Below are positions 28,876-38,345 of a DNA stretch of 64,000 bases, in pieces. The stretch comes from Actinomadura terrae (GTDB taxonomy: Bacteria; Actinomycetota; Actinomycetes; Streptosporangiales; Streptosporangiaceae). The notes beneath the pieces were generated by a model that worked only from the letters and a program-made list of their open reading frames with translations, searched no databases and was not told the DNA's origin. Position numbers and translations under genes: made by a program. The DNA lies in the NCBI RefSeq assembly GCF_022751215.1, contig NZ_JAICDG010000001.1, forward strand, positions 434,001 through 498,000. Reading direction: 5' to 3'. Every line of letters begins with the position of its first letter. Position 1 is the first letter of the stretch.

Positions 28876-30267
28876 GTGCACGTACACGACTCGCTCGTCG
28901 AACTGATGGGCAACACCCCGCTCGTTCGGCTGCGCAAGGTGACCGGCGGGCAGCTCACCGGCGGCCGGGGGCCGCAGGTGCTCGCCAAGGTGGAGTACTT
29001 CAACCCCGGGGGGTCGGTGAAGGACCGCATCGCCGTCCGCATGATCGACGCCGCCGAGGAGTCCGGGGCGCTGAAGCCGGGCGGGACGATCGTGGAGCCC
29101 ACGTCCGGCAACACCGGGGTCGGCCTGGCGATCGTGGCCCAGGAGCGCGGCTACCGGTGCGTCTTCGTCTGCCCCGACAAGGTCGCCAAGGACAAGGTGG
29201 ACGTCCTGCGCGCGTACGGCGCGGAGGTCGTGGTGTGCCCGACCGCCGTGTCGCCCGAGCACCCCGACTCCTACTACTCGGTGTCGGACCGGCTCGCCGC
29301 CGAGATCCCCGGCGCGTGGAAGCCGAACCAGTACACCAACCAGCAGAACCCGGTCTCGCACTACGAGACGACCGGTCCCGAGCTGTGGGAGCAGACCAAG
29401 GGCCGCATCACCCACTTCGTCGCGGGCATCGGCACCGGCGGGACGATCACCGGTACCGGCCGGTTCCTCAAGGAGGTCTCCGGCGGGCGCGTCCAGATCA
29501 TCGGCGCCGACCCGGAGGGCTCGGTCTACTCCGGCGGCAGCGGCCGCCCCTACCTCACCGAGGGCGTCGGCGAGGACATCTGGCCCGAGACCTACGACCG
29601 CGACATCTGCGACCAGGTCATCGCCGTCTCCGACAAGGACTCCTTCACGATGACCCGCCGCCTGGCGCGCGAGGAGGCGCTGCTCGTCGGCGGGTCCTGC
29701 GGCATGGCGGTCGTCGCCGCCCTGCGCGTCGCCGCCGAGGCCGACCCGGACGCGGTGATCGTCGTCCTGCTCCCCGACGGCGGCCGCGGCTACCTGAGCA
29801 AGATCTTCAACGACGAGTGGATGGCCGACTACGGCTTCCTCACCCCCTCCACCGAGGAGGCCAGCGTCGGCGAGGTGCTCACCCGCAAGGGCGGGACGCT
29901 GCCGGAGTTCGTCCACGTCCACCCGCACGAGAGCGTCCAGACCGCCATCTCCATCATGCGCGAGTACGAGGTCTCGCAGCTTCCCGTGATGAAGGAGGAG
30001 CCGCCGGTCATGGCCGCCGAGGTCGTCGGATCGGTCGTGGAGAGCGATCTGCTCGACATTCTCGTCCGCGAGCACGGCAGCCTGACCGAGGCCGTCGAAC
30101 TCCACATGTCGGCGCCATTGCCGACGCTGGGTTCGGGCGAGCCGGTGAGCAAGGCGGTGGGCGTTCTGGAAAAGGCCGGGGCCGCCGTTGTGCTCGTGGA
30201 CGGAAAGCCCAAGGGACTGGTCACCCGGCAGGACCTCCTCGCTTTCCTGGCCGCCGGGAGCCACTGA
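28876..30267 (+). CDS. cbs: Cystathionine beta-synthase
   Basis: A 463-residue PLP enzyme from GTG 28876. The internal-aldimine Lys49 is in YFNPGGSVKDR, substrate-contact residues in EPTSGNTGVGLA, and the phosphate-binding loop is AGIGTGGTITGTG. A pair of CBS domains occupies residues ~340-460 (VHPHESVQTAISIMREYEV and VSKAVGVLEKAGAAVVLVDG). It condenses serine and homocysteine to cystathionine, the first reverse-transsulfuration step; metB 5.6 kb downstream encodes the next enzyme. There is no haem-binding N-terminal extension, as expected in bacteria. The ROK repressor converges 16 bp beyond its end. Confidence 0.93.
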   Translation: MHVHDSLVELMGNTPLVRLRKVTGGQLTGGRGPQVLAKVEYFNPGGSVKDRIAVRMIDAAEESGALKPGGTIVEPTSGNTGVGLAIVAQERGYRCVFVCPDKVAKDKVDVLRAYGAEVVVCPTAVSPEHPDSYYSVSDRLAAEIPGAWKPNQYTNQQNPVSHYETTGPELWEQTKGRITHFVAGIGTGGTITGTGRFLKEVSGGRVQIIGADPEGSVYSGGSGRPYLTEGVGEDIWPETYDRDICDQVIAVSDKDSFTMTRRLAREEALLVGGSCGMAVVAALRVAAEADPDAVIVVLLPDGGRGYLSKIFNDEWMADYGFLTPSTEEASVGEVLTRKGGTLPEFVHVHPHESVQTAISIMREYEVSQLPVMKEEPPVMAAEVVGSVVESDLLDILVREHGSLTEAVELHMSAPLPTLGSGEPVSKAVGVLEKAGAAVVLVDGKPKGLVTRQDLLAFLAAGSH

Positions 30268-30283
30268 CCGACCTGCCGGAACG

Positions 30284-31456
30284 TCAGTGGATTTTGAACA
30301 GCTGGCGTTCCACGTCGTCCAATGCGAGGCGCGCGGCGCCGAGGGCCACGGCTCGGTCGCCGAGTTCGGAGAGCGCCAATGCCGGGCGGACGAGAGTTCG
30401 CCCGTGCAAATGGCGTTCCAGCGCTTCGAGAAGCGGCGGTCCGGCGCGGACGACGCCGCCGCCGATGACGACGAGGTCCGGGTCGAGGATCAGCGTCAGC
30501 GGCGCCAGTCCCTGGACGAACCGGGCCGCGATCGTGTCGAGGACCTCCAGCGCGGCCGGGTCGCCGGCGCGGGCGGCGGTCAGCGTCGCGATGCCCGGGT
30601 CGTCCGGGGACGCGGTGTCGTGGGCGAGTTCGGCGATCGCGGTGGTGCCGACGCGGCGCTCGAACGGGCCGAGGCTCGCCGTCCCGATCGGCGGGCCCTG
30701 ACGTTCCGGGAGGAAGCCGACCTCGCCGGCGGCGCCGTGCGCGCCGCGTAGCAGGCGGTCGCCGACGAGGATGCCCGCGCCGACGCGGCTGCCCCACTGC
30801 ACCGTGACCAGGATGTCGGCGTCGCGGCCGTGCCCGTGCCAGCGCTCGGCGAGCACGGCCAGGTTGACGTCGTTCTCCACCACGACCGGGCAGCCGAAGA
30901 GCGGGCGGAGCCGGTCGGCGAGGTCGAGGGACGTCCAGTCCGGCATGTCGGGCGCCTTGACGACGACGCCGTGCTCGGCCTCGACGATGCCGGGCGTCCC
31001 GGCGACGACCGCGCGGACCGTCTCGTGCGGGACGCCGCCGCGCGCGAGCGTGTCCCGCACCTGCGCGCGGACGTGGGCGAGCATCTCCTCGCGCCGGCGC
31101 AGGCGGCTGCTGTCGCCGCGGTCCTCGGCCACGATGCGGCCGGACAGGTCCGCGACCACGACGAGCGTGCGGTGCGGGCCGATGTCGATGCCGACGACGT
31201 GCGCGGCCTCCGGGCGCAGCCGGACGAGCCGGGCCGGGCGGCCGGGGGAGCGGCGCCCGGCCTGGTCGGCCTCGATGTACTCGACCAGGCCCGCGTCGGC
31301 GAGCGAGGAGACGACCTGCGCGATCGTCTGCCTGGACAGCTCGGTCCGGTCGCTGAGCTGGCCGAGCCGCAGCGGCCCGGCCTCGTGCAGCCGCGCCAGC
31401 ACGGTCCGCTCGTTGATCCGCCGCAGCAGCGCCGGCCGGCCCCCGCCGTCGATCAT
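30284..31456 (-). CDS. ROK-family transcriptional repressor
   Basis: A 390-residue regulator from ATG 31456 after GGGGA. An N-terminal winged helix (residues ~10-75, LRRINERTVLARLHEAGPLRLGQLSDRTELSRQTIAQVV) precedes a ROK domain (GIDIGPHRTLVVVADLSG, VVENDVNLAVLAERW). The zinc-binding CxCGxxGC segment of ROK kinases is missing; there the sequence reads GEVGFLPERQGPP. It diverges from the GH9 gene with 119 bp between starts, so it probably represses that glycoside hydrolase and responds to a sugar. The spacer contains the palindrome CAATATTG (31495-31502). Confidence 0.9.
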   Translation of the reverse strand: MIDGGGRPALLRRINERTVLARLHEAGPLRLGQLSDRTELSRQTIAQVVSSLADAGLVEYIEADQAGRRSPGRPARLVRLRPEAAHVVGIDIGPHRTLVVVADLSGRIVAEDRGDSSRLRRREEMLAHVRAQVRDTLARGGVPHETVRAVVAGTPGIVEAEHGVVVKAPDMPDWTSLDLADRLRPLFGCPVVVENDVNLAVLAERWHGHGRDADILVTVQWGSRVGAGILVGDRLLRGAHGAAGEVGFLPERQGPPIGTASLGPFERRVGTTAIAELAHDTASPDDPGIATLTAARAGDPAALEVLDTIAARFVQGLAPLTLILDPDLVVIGGGVVRAGPPLLEALERHLHGRTLVRPALALSELGDRAVALGAARLALDDVERQLFKIH

Positions 31457-31575
31457 TTCCCCGTCCCCCTCTTGACCTGGGCCGCACGATCCCACAATAT
31501 TGCAACGTTCTTAACCGAATTACGCCGGCAGGTGAGACATCTCGGGGGCCTCAACGGCACAAGGTGGGTGGGAGC

Positions 31576-33378
31576 ATGAACGCAGGGCACGACCGCCGAC
31601 GCTTTCTGATCGGCGCGGCCACCGTCGGGGCCGGGTACACGGCCGTCTCCGTGGCCGGGTCCCCGGCCGAGGCCGCGACCTCGGCGGGCCACGGGCACGG
31701 CGACGCCGCGACCCGGGTCTTCGTCAACAATGTGGGGTACGACCCCGGCGCCCCCAAGCGCGCCGTGGTCACGGCGCGCCACTCGCCGGGTCGCTACAGT
31801 CTCATTGACGTCGCGACAGGGACCACCGTCCACAGCGGGCGGCTGAGCGATGCGGGAACGGTCGCCGACTGGGACGGCCGCCGCTACTGGACCGCCGACT
31901 TCTCGCAGGTGAAGCGGCCCGGCGACTACTACATCGCGGTCGGCTCGGCCCGGTCCGCACAGTTCAAGATCGAGGCGACGGTCCTTGAGCGCTACACGCT
32001 CTCGCACGTCGTCCGCCATTTCAAGGGCTGGCGGTGCTCCGGCCAGTTCGACAAGTTCGACCACCATCTGCCGCTCGGAAACACCGGGAAGACGTTCGAC
32101 GCGCACGGCGGATGGTACGACGCGACCGGCGATTTCGGCAAACACTTCACGCAATTGTCGGCGCTGTCCTATTTCAACACACTCCAGATTCCGCTGACCG
32201 CTTGGTCGCATCTGGTCTCGTACCGCGAGCTGACCGCGCGCAAGGACGAGAACTTCACGCAGCTTCGCACGTGGATGCAGGACGAGGGCCTCTACGGCGC
32301 GGACTATATCCGCCGCGTCCACGTCCAGGGCGAGTCCTTCTACAGTTCCGTCGGCCAACCCGGCCCGCCGAAGGACCCGGTGAAGCGCACGCTCGGCACC
32401 GCCCAGGTCAACTACCGCGAGGGCGGCGGCATGGCGATCGCCGCGCTGGCCATCGCGAGCACCCACGACGTCTCCGGCGACTACGAAAGCGCCGAGTATC
32501 TGGCGGCGGCCAAGGACGCCTTCACCTATCTGGAGGCCAACAACGTCCGCCTGACCAACGACGGCAAAGAGAATATCCAGGACGACTACAACGCCGTCCT
32601 CGCCGCCGTCGAACTGTACCGCGCGACCAAGGACGGCTCCTACAAGGAGGCCGCCGACAAGCGCGCCGCGAACCTCGCGGCACGCCTGGTGAGCTGGCGC
32701 GGCTACCGCGACTACTGGCGCGCCGACGACAAGGACCGCCCGTACTTCCACCCGTCCGACGCGGGCCTCCCGGTCGTCGCGCTGCTCACCTACGCCGAAA
32801 TCGCGGACGGCGACACGAAGCAGAAGGCACTGGACGCGGTGCGCCGGTCGATGAAATTCGAACTGGCGGTGACCCAGGAGGTGCGCAACCCGTTCGGGTA
32901 CGCGCGCCAACTCGTCCAGGACGCGAACCAGGTCCGCGCCAGCCAGTTCTTCTTCCCGCACAACGTGACACCGCGCACCAAGGACCAGTGGTGGCAGGGC
33001 GAGAACGCGCGCATCGCGTCCCTCGCCACCGCCGCCCGCCTGGCCGCCCGCCAGTTCGCAAGCGACCGAGCGTTCGCGGAGAAACTGCGCTCCTACGCCG
33101 CGGACCAGCTCAACTGGATCCTCGGCACCAACCCCTATGACGTCTGCATGCTGGACGGCTCGGGCCGCAACAACCCGCAGTACCTCTGGCTCGGGTCGTG
33201 GCAGTTCCTCCAGACCGCCGGCGGCATCGTCAACGGCATCACCGGAAAGAACGAGAACGGCAGCGGCATCCTCTGGGACGCCGGCTACGCCCAGACCGGC
33301 AAGGACGACGACTGGCGCTGGGGCGAGCAGTGGCTGCCCCACACCAGCTGGTACATGAACGCCATCGCGATCGGCTGA
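31576..33378 (+). CDS. Secreted glycoside hydrolase family 9 enzyme
   Basis: A 600-residue protein starting at ATG 31576 (GGGAG upstream). The N-terminus is a twin-arginine signal (DRRRFLIGAATVGAGYTAVS). An Ig-like CelD-type N-terminal domain (FVNNVGYDPGAPKRAVV, residues ~45-135) precedes an alpha/alpha barrel. The GH9 base motif appears as GGWYDATGDFGKH, with an extra residue compared with the usual YDAGD; the C-terminal WGEQWLPHTSWYMNA supplies a candidate acid Glu. Family members cleave cellulose or related beta-glucans; the altered motif makes the substrate uncertain. The divergent ROK repressor is the likely regulator. Confidence 0.88.
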   Translation: MNAGHDRRRFLIGAATVGAGYTAVSVAGSPAEAATSAGHGHGDAATRVFVNNVGYDPGAPKRAVVTARHSPGRYSLIDVATGTTVHSGRLSDAGTVADWDGRRYWTADFSQVKRPGDYYIAVGSARSAQFKIEATVLERYTLSHVVRHFKGWRCSGQFDKFDHHLPLGNTGKTFDAHGGWYDATGDFGKHFTQLSALSYFNTLQIPLTAWSHLVSYRELTARKDENFTQLRTWMQDEGLYGADYIRRVHVQGESFYSSVGQPGPPKDPVKRTLGTAQVNYREGGGMAIAALAIASTHDVSGDYESAEYLAAAKDAFTYLEANNVRLTNDGKENIQDDYNAVLAAVELYRATKDGSYKEAADKRAANLAARLVSWRGYRDYWRADDKDRPYFHPSDAGLPVVALLTYAEIADGDTKQKALDAVRRSMKFELAVTQEVRNPFGYARQLVQDANQVRASQFFFPHNVTPRTKDQWWQGENARIASLATAARLAARQFASDRAFAEKLRSYAADQLNWILGTNPYDVCMLDGSGRNNPQYLWLGSWQFLQTAGGIVNGITGKNENGSGILWDAGYAQTGKDDDWRWGEQWLPHTSWYMNAIAIG

Positions 33379-33433
33379 CCCGCGCGGGCCGGGCGGGCCG
33401 TCCCCCGCCCGGCCCGCGCTCCTCGTGGAAACG

Positions 33434-33469
33434 GGAAACCCCCCGGCGGTGCCGGGGGGTTTCCTTTTT
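33434..33469. terminator. Strong rho-independent terminator after the GH9 gene
   Basis: A 14-bp perfect stem (GGAAACCCCCCGGC pairing with its complement, three-base loop) is followed by TTTTT at 33465-33469. It also has an A-run on the other side and may work in both directions. Confidence 0.9.
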
Positions 33470-33477
33470 CTGTGGGT

Positions 33478-33535
33478 GTCGGGTTGTGGGGCCCGGTCTG
33501 TGGGCGGCATTTCTGACCGGGTCCCACAACCCGAC
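33478..33535. repeat. Second long dyad between convergent GH9 and MMPL genes
   Basis: Arms of 21 bases (33478-33498 and 33515-33535) are complementary except for one G-T pair, with a 16-base loop. TCTGTGGG occurs before, inside and after the dyad. It probably terminates the leftward MMPL transcript. Confidence 0.7.
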
Positions 33536-33551
33536 GTCTGTGGGTTTCCTC

Positions 33552-35714
33552 TTACTGGTGGTAGCCCGACGGCGCGTAGTACTGCTGCGCCGGGTCCTGC
33601 GGGTTCTGGCGGTTCTTCTTCGGCTCGTCGCCGTGGCCCGGCCACCAGGCCCTGTGGCCCAACAGGGCCGTGATGCCCGGCACCAGGAAGGTGGACATCA
33701 CGAAGGCCGACAGGGCGATGCCGATCGCGACCGAGAAGCCCATCTGCTTGAGCATCGAGACCGGCGCCAGCATCATGACCGAGAACGTTCCCGCGAGGAT
33801 GAGTCCCGCCGCGGCGACCGTCGGGCCGCCGTGCTGGACGGCGAGGGCGGCGGCCTGGCGCGGCTCGTGGCCCTCCTTGGCCTCCTCGCGGAGGCGGGCG
33901 GTCATGAGGATGTTGTAGTCGGTTCCGATGGCGAGGACGAACAGGTAGAGCACGATCGGCAGCTGGAAGGTGACGCCGGGCTCGCCCTGGATCCCCTGGA
34001 AGACGTACACCGCGGAGCCGAGCGTGGCGGCGAAGCCCAGCAGCACCGACACGACCAGGTAGAGCGGTGCGACCACCGACCGCAGCAGCAGCGCCAGGAT
34101 CAGCGCGATCAGTACCGCCGCCACCGGCAGGATGACCGACAGGTCGCGGTTGTTGACCGTGTTGATGTCGGCGAAGATCGCCGTCTGGCCGCCGACGTAG
34201 GCACGGGTGCCCTCCGGTGCCGCCTTGTGCACCGCCGGGGCCAGGTCGTTCTTGACCAGGCTGATCGACTTGTTGGAGACCGGGTTGGTCTTCAGGACGA
34301 GGTCGACGCGGGCGACGGAGCCGTCACTGCCCATCACCGGTTGCTGGACCTGTCCGACGCCGGGCGCGCTCTTGGCGGTCTGGCTGAAGGACGCGATCTG
34401 CTGCTTGGTGACCTTGCCGCTGTCGGCCTTGAGGAAGACCTGGACGGGGGTGGTCAGACCGGGCGGGAAGCCCTTCTCCATGTCCTTGGTGGCCTGGGCC
34501 GACTCGGTGTCCTGCGGGAAGCCCGCGGCGAAGTCGTAGTCGGCCTTGAAGCCGAGGGCTCCGGCGGCGAGGCCGGCCATCACCAGGCCGGCGAGCAGCG
34601 CGGCGATGGCGGGACGGCGGCCGACGCCGCGTCCGATGGCGGCCGAGACGGTGCCCTTCGGCTCCTTCTTCCACGCCTTGGACGGCCAGAAGACCGCGGT
34701 GCCGAGCAGCGACACGATCGCCGGGAACAGGGTCAGCGACGTGATGCCCATCACGACGACCGCGATGGCGAGGGCCGGGCCCCAGGCGCTGAACACGCCG
34801 AAGGTCGCGAGCAGCAGGACCAGGAACGTCACGGCGATCGCGGCGGCGGCCGAGGAGATGACCTCGCCGACGCGCTCCACCGCGGTGATCATCGCGGTCT
34901 TCTTGTCGTCCCCGGCCCGCAGCCGTTCGCGGAAGCGGAACATCAGGAACAGGTAGTAGTCCGCGCCGATGCCGAACAGGACGATCAGGATGATCGTGTT
35001 GAGGCTCTGGTCACCGGAGAAGTTGAACAGGTGCGAGGCGACGCCGATCAGGCCCATCGAGACCTGCATCGTCACCATGATCACGATGATCGGCAGGATC
35101 GCCGCGATCGGGGCCCGGAAGATCAGCAGGATCAGTCCGATGATCAGGACGAAGGTCGCGATGCCGACGATCTCGAAGGACTTGTTGAAGGAGTCCTCGT
35201 TGTCGACGAACCCGGCGACGTCGCCGCCGACCTTGTAGTCGAGCCCGCTGCCGTTCAGCAGGGTCGGCAGGTCCTTGCGGATCTGCTTGACCGCGTCACC
35301 CTGCTTCTCCTGGTCGTCCTGGGAGGTGCCCTTCATCGGCACCATGACCACCTGGACGGCCTTGTTGGGGGCGACGGCCTCCGGCCCGGTGGCGAAGTTC
35401 TGGACGGTCGGCGGCTTCTTCGCGTTCAGCGACTTGGCCGCCTGGTCGACCTTGGCGGTGTCGGTCGCGGTCAGCGGTTTGCCGTCCGAGCGCTTGATGA
35501 CGATCAGCGAGGAGGTGTCCTCCTGCTGGGGGAACGCCTTCTCGGCGATCTTGATCGCCTGGACCGACTCGTACTTCGAGGGCAGGAAGTCGCCCTGGTC
35601 GGACTCGGTGGTCAGCTTGGGGGAGAACACGATGACGACCGCGGCTACGACGAGCCAGGTCACGATCGTCCACACAGGGTGTCTCACGACGAAGCGCGCG
35701 AGCCGAGCGAACAT
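33552..35714 (-). CDS. MMPL/RND-family membrane transporter
   Basis: A 720-residue transporter from ATG 35714 with AAGGAAGA upstream. It has the duplicated RND-like plan: a helix near the N-terminus, an extracellular domain (~50-180), a five-helix bundle with FGIGADYYLFLMFRFRERL, a second helix/extracellular domain (~370-540), and a second bundle with LAIGTDYNILMTARLREEA. The GxDY motif in each half marks the proton-relay region of MMPL proteins. A Gln/Pro/Tyr-rich cytoplasmic tail ends YYAPSGYHQ. Substrates are usually lipids or small hydrophobic compounds; none is indicated here. It diverges from metB. Confidence 0.93.
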   Translation of the reverse strand: MFARLARFVVRHPVWTIVTWLVVAAVVIVFSPKLTTESDQGDFLPSKYESVQAIKIAEKAFPQQEDTSSLIVIKRSDGKPLTATDTAKVDQAAKSLNAKKPPTVQNFATGPEAVAPNKAVQVVMVPMKGTSQDDQEKQGDAVKQIRKDLPTLLNGSGLDYKVGGDVAGFVDNEDSFNKSFEIVGIATFVLIIGLILLIFRAPIAAILPIIVIMVTMQVSMGLIGVASHLFNFSGDQSLNTIILIVLFGIGADYYLFLMFRFRERLRAGDDKKTAMITAVERVGEVISSAAAAIAVTFLVLLLATFGVFSAWGPALAIAVVVMGITSLTLFPAIVSLLGTAVFWPSKAWKKEPKGTVSAAIGRGVGRRPAIAALLAGLVMAGLAAGALGFKADYDFAAGFPQDTESAQATKDMEKGFPPGLTTPVQVFLKADSGKVTKQQIASFSQTAKSAPGVGQVQQPVMGSDGSVARVDLVLKTNPVSNKSISLVKNDLAPAVHKAAPEGTRAYVGGQTAIFADINTVNNRDLSVILPVAAVLIALILALLLRSVVAPLYLVVSVLLGFAATLGSAVYVFQGIQGEPGVTFQLPIVLYLFVLAIGTDYNILMTARLREEAKEGHEPRQAAALAVQHGGPTVAAAGLILAGTFSVMMLAPVSMLKQMGFSVAIGIALSAFVMSTFLVPGITALLGHRAWWPGHGDEPKKNRQNPQDPAQQYYAPSGYHQ

Positions 35715-35857
35715 GGGTCTTCCTTCAATCAAGGGTTCGTTGGGATACGTGTAAAACGGTAGAGACCGGACGGCGGTTTGTGGTCAACCCCCGAGCCGAA
35801 TTAGGGGGTGATACCTGCGGGGGAGTTCCTCCTCCTCCAGGAGGGTCGGCGGGTGGA

Positions 35858-35863
35858 TAGCCT
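35858..35863 (+). promoter_or_regulatory. -10 element TAGCCT for a leaderless metB transcript
   Basis: TAGCCT ends seven bases before ATG 35871, so transcription should begin at the start codon; no ribosome site precedes the ATG, which agrees. Confidence 0.5.
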
Positions 35864-35870
35864 CGTTCCC

Positions 35871-37019
35871 ATGGACAACGAGGTGCACCGGGGTTTCGAG
35901 ACCCTGGCCATCCACGCGGGGCAGGAGCCGGACCCCACCACGGGGGCGGTCGTGCCACCGATCTACCAGGTCTCAACATACAAGCAGGACGGCATAGGCG
36001 GCCTGCGCGGGGGTTACGAGTACTCCCGCTCGGCCAATCCCACCCGCACCGCTCTGGAGGTGTGTCTCGCCGAGATCGAGGCGGGGACGCGGGGGCTGGC
36101 GTTCGCCTCGGGGCTCGCGGGCGAGGACGCCCTGATCCGCGCGGTCTGCAAACCGGGCGACCACGTGATCATCCCGAACGACGCCTACGGCGGCACCTAC
36201 CGGCTGTTCGCCAAGGTCGCCGAGCCGTGGGGGGTGGAGTTCGACCCGGTGCCGCTGCTGGACGTGGCGGCCGTCGCCGCGGCGGTCCGTCCCGAAACGA
36301 AGATCGTCTGGGTGGAGACGCCGACCAACCCGCTGCTCGCCATCGCCGACATCCGGGCGCTGGCGCAGATCGCGCACGACGCGGGCGCGCTGCTGGTGGT
36401 CGACAACACCTTCGCCTCGCCCTACCTCCAGCGGCCCCTGGAACTCGGCGCGGACGTGGTCGTCCACTCCACCACCAAGTACATCGGCGGGCACTCCGAC
36501 GTCATCGGCGGCGCGCTCGTCGTCGCGGACGAGGCGCTCGGCGAGCAGCTGGCGTACCACCAGAACGCCATGGGCGCCGTCGCGGGCCCGTTCGACGCCT
36601 GGCTGACGCTGCGGGGGATCAAGACCCTCGGCGTCCGGATGGACCGGCACTGCGCCAACGCCGAGCGGATGGTGGAGATGCTCACCCGGCACCCCGCCGT
36701 CCGGGAGGTGCTGTATCCGGGGCTGCCCGGCCACCCGGGCCACGACGTCGCCGCGAAGCAGATGCGGGCCTTCGGGGGCATGGTGTCGTTCCGGATGGAG
36801 TCGGAGGAGGCGGCCGTCCGGGTCTGCGAGCGGACCAAGCTCTTCACGCTCGGCGAGTCCCTCGGGGGCGTGGAGTCGCTGATCGAGCACCCGGGGCGGA
36901 TGACGCACGCGTCGGTGGCCGGGTCGCCGCTGGAGGTGCCCGCCGACCTCGTCCGGCTGTCGGTCGGGATCGAGGACGCCGACGACCTCCTGCGTGATCT
37001 CCGGCAGGCCCTGGACTGA
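35871..37019 (+). CDS. metB: Cystathionine gamma-synthase / gamma-lyase
   Basis: A 382-residue PLP enzyme of the Cys/Met-metabolism family. It has ETLAIHAGQEPDPTTGAVVPPIY at the N-terminus, the cofactor tyrosine in YEYSRSANPTR, the PLP Lys203 in HSTTKYIGGHSD, and a C-terminal GGVESLIEHPGRMTHAS. Family members make or split cystathionine; with cbs nearby, a gamma-lyase/reverse-transsulfuration role is likely, and synthase versus lyase activity cannot be separated by eye. It appears to be a leaderless message. A 12-bp-stem hairpin follows the stop. Confidence 0.92.
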   Translation: MDNEVHRGFETLAIHAGQEPDPTTGAVVPPIYQVSTYKQDGIGGLRGGYEYSRSANPTRTALEVCLAEIEAGTRGLAFASGLAGEDALIRAVCKPGDHVIIPNDAYGGTYRLFAKVAEPWGVEFDPVPLLDVAAVAAAVRPETKIVWVETPTNPLLAIADIRALAQIAHDAGALLVVDNTFASPYLQRPLELGADVVVHSTTKYIGGHSDVIGGALVVADEALGEQLAYHQNAMGAVAGPFDAWLTLRGIKTLGVRMDRHCANAERMVEMLTRHPAVREVLYPGLPGHPGHDVAAKQMRAFGGMVSFRMESEEAAVRVCERTKLFTLGESLGGVESLIEHPGRMTHASVAGSPLEVPADLVRLSVGIEDADDLLRDLRQALD

Positions 37020-37051
37020 GGGTGGAACGCTCCCTGACCTGAGGCGATGCG

Positions 37052-37083
37052 CGGGCGGCCGGTGTTTCGGTACCGGCCGCCCG
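37052..37083 (+). terminator. Terminator hairpin after metB
   Basis: CGGGCGGCCGGT and ACCGGCCGCCCG are perfect 12-bp arms with an eight-base loop, 33 bases past the stop. No T-run follows. Confidence 0.65.
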
Positions 37084-37152
37084 GGCACATCTCGGCAGGG
37101 CGAACCGGGGCCGAACCGGGCGTGGTTCCCGCCACGGGGTTGATCAAACATC

Positions 37153-37158
37153 TATGAT
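37153..37158 (+). promoter_or_regulatory. -10 element TATGAT before the secreted esterase gene
   Basis: TATGAT ends 34 bases before GTG 37193. It contains the upstream ATG at 37154, which argues against translation starting there. Confidence 0.45.
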
Positions 37159-37192
37159 GTCCGCGCCAGGTTCCGCCACGAAAGGGCCCGGG

Positions 37193-38323
37193 GTGCGCAA
37201 AGTACTGGTCTGTGGTGCGGCGTTCGCCGCGACGTGTCTGTCCGCGCTGGCCGTCCCGGCGGGCGCCGGCGCCGCCATGCCGCTGGGCGCCGCCATACCG
37301 CTCCGCGAACCGGCGCCGCCCTCGGCCCCGACGATCGTGCCGACCGAGGAGACCGGGACGGGCGCCCCGTCCGGCAGCCCCGAGACCGGCGAGACCGCCC
37401 CGCCCGGCGAGTCCCCGACCCGCGAGGCGCCGACCCTAGAGTCCCCGGACGCGCCGCCCCAGGGCGGGACGTCCGGCGGCCCCGGGACGACCGACGGCGT
37501 CGTCTCCGGCCAGGCCGTGATGGTGACGCCCGCGCTGCCGAAGTCCAAGACCTACGCCTACGGCAAGGCGTCCCGGCAGCGGATCGACGCGTACTGGCGC
37601 CCGGCGCCCAAGGCCGCGCCGCGGCCGGCCGTACTGATGATCCACGGCGGCTACTGGCTGGGCGGCGACAAGCGGAGCTGGAAGTACTTCGCACGGCGGC
37701 TGACCGCCGACGGCTACGTCGTGCTCGCCCCGAACTACCGGCTCGCGCCGAAGGCCGTGTGGCCCGCGCAGCGCGACGACGCGATGTCCGCGCTGGGCTT
37801 CATGAAGAAGCACGCGAAGCTCTGGAACCTCGACCCGAACCGGATCATCGTGATCGGCTCGTCATCGGGCGGGATGCTCGCGACCCAGCTCGGCACCTAC
37901 GGCACCGGGACGCAGCAGGTGCGGGGCGTGGTCGCGCTGTCGCCGCCGAACAACCCGTTCCTGGCCTTCACCGACGGCGCCAAGCCCGGCGCGCCCGCCG
38001 CCGAGCGGACGCTGCGCCGCGCCGTGATCGCCCTCGTCCACTGCACCCCGGGCGAGACCGCGGACGCCGCCTGCTGGAAGCGGGTCGACGACGCCAGCTC
38101 GGCCTCGCACGTCTCGCCCGGCGACGCCCCGATGCTGCTCATGCACTCCACCGGCGACTTCGTCCCGGCGACGCACAGCACGGGCCTGGCGACCGCGCTG
38201 CGCGCCGCGGGCGTCGAGGCGACGGTGAAGGTCCTCCCGGGCGAGATGCACGCCTCCGGGCTGCTGGAGGACGAGCACACCTACCCGCAGATCCTGGCCT
38301 GGCTCCGCAACCACTCCGGCTGA
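37193..38323 (+). CDS. Secreted alpha/beta-hydrolase (HSL/carboxylesterase type)
   Basis: A 376-residue exported protein from GTG 37193, with AAAGGG upstream. The signal peptide (RKVLVCGAAFAATCLSALA, cut near AGAGA) is followed by ~100 residues of Pro/Glu/Thr/Gly linker, probably crossing the wall. The hydrolase domain then shows the oxyanion motif LMIHGGYWLGG, nucleophile elbow IGSSSGGMLA, acid in MHSTGDFVPA and catalytic His in GEMHASGLL. Two cysteines (VHCTPG, AACWKR) may pair. Family members cleave esters; the substrate is unknown. Confidence 0.88.
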   Translation: MRKVLVCGAAFAATCLSALAVPAGAGAAMPLGAAIPLREPAPPSAPTIVPTEETGTGAPSGSPETGETAPPGESPTREAPTLESPDAPPQGGTSGGPGTTDGVVSGQAVMVTPALPKSKTYAYGKASRQRIDAYWRPAPKAAPRPAVLMIHGGYWLGGDKRSWKYFARRLTADGYVVLAPNYRLAPKAVWPAQRDDAMSALGFMKKHAKLWNLDPNRIIVIGSSSGGMLATQLGTYGTGTQQVRGVVALSPPNNPFLAFTDGAKPGAPAAERTLRRAVIALVHCTPGETADAACWKRVDDASSASHVSPGDAPMLLMHSTGDFVPATHSTGLATALRAAGVEATVKVLPGEMHASGLLEDEHTYPQILAWLRNHSG

Positions 38324-38345
38324 CGAGCGGGCCCGGAGAGGGCGC

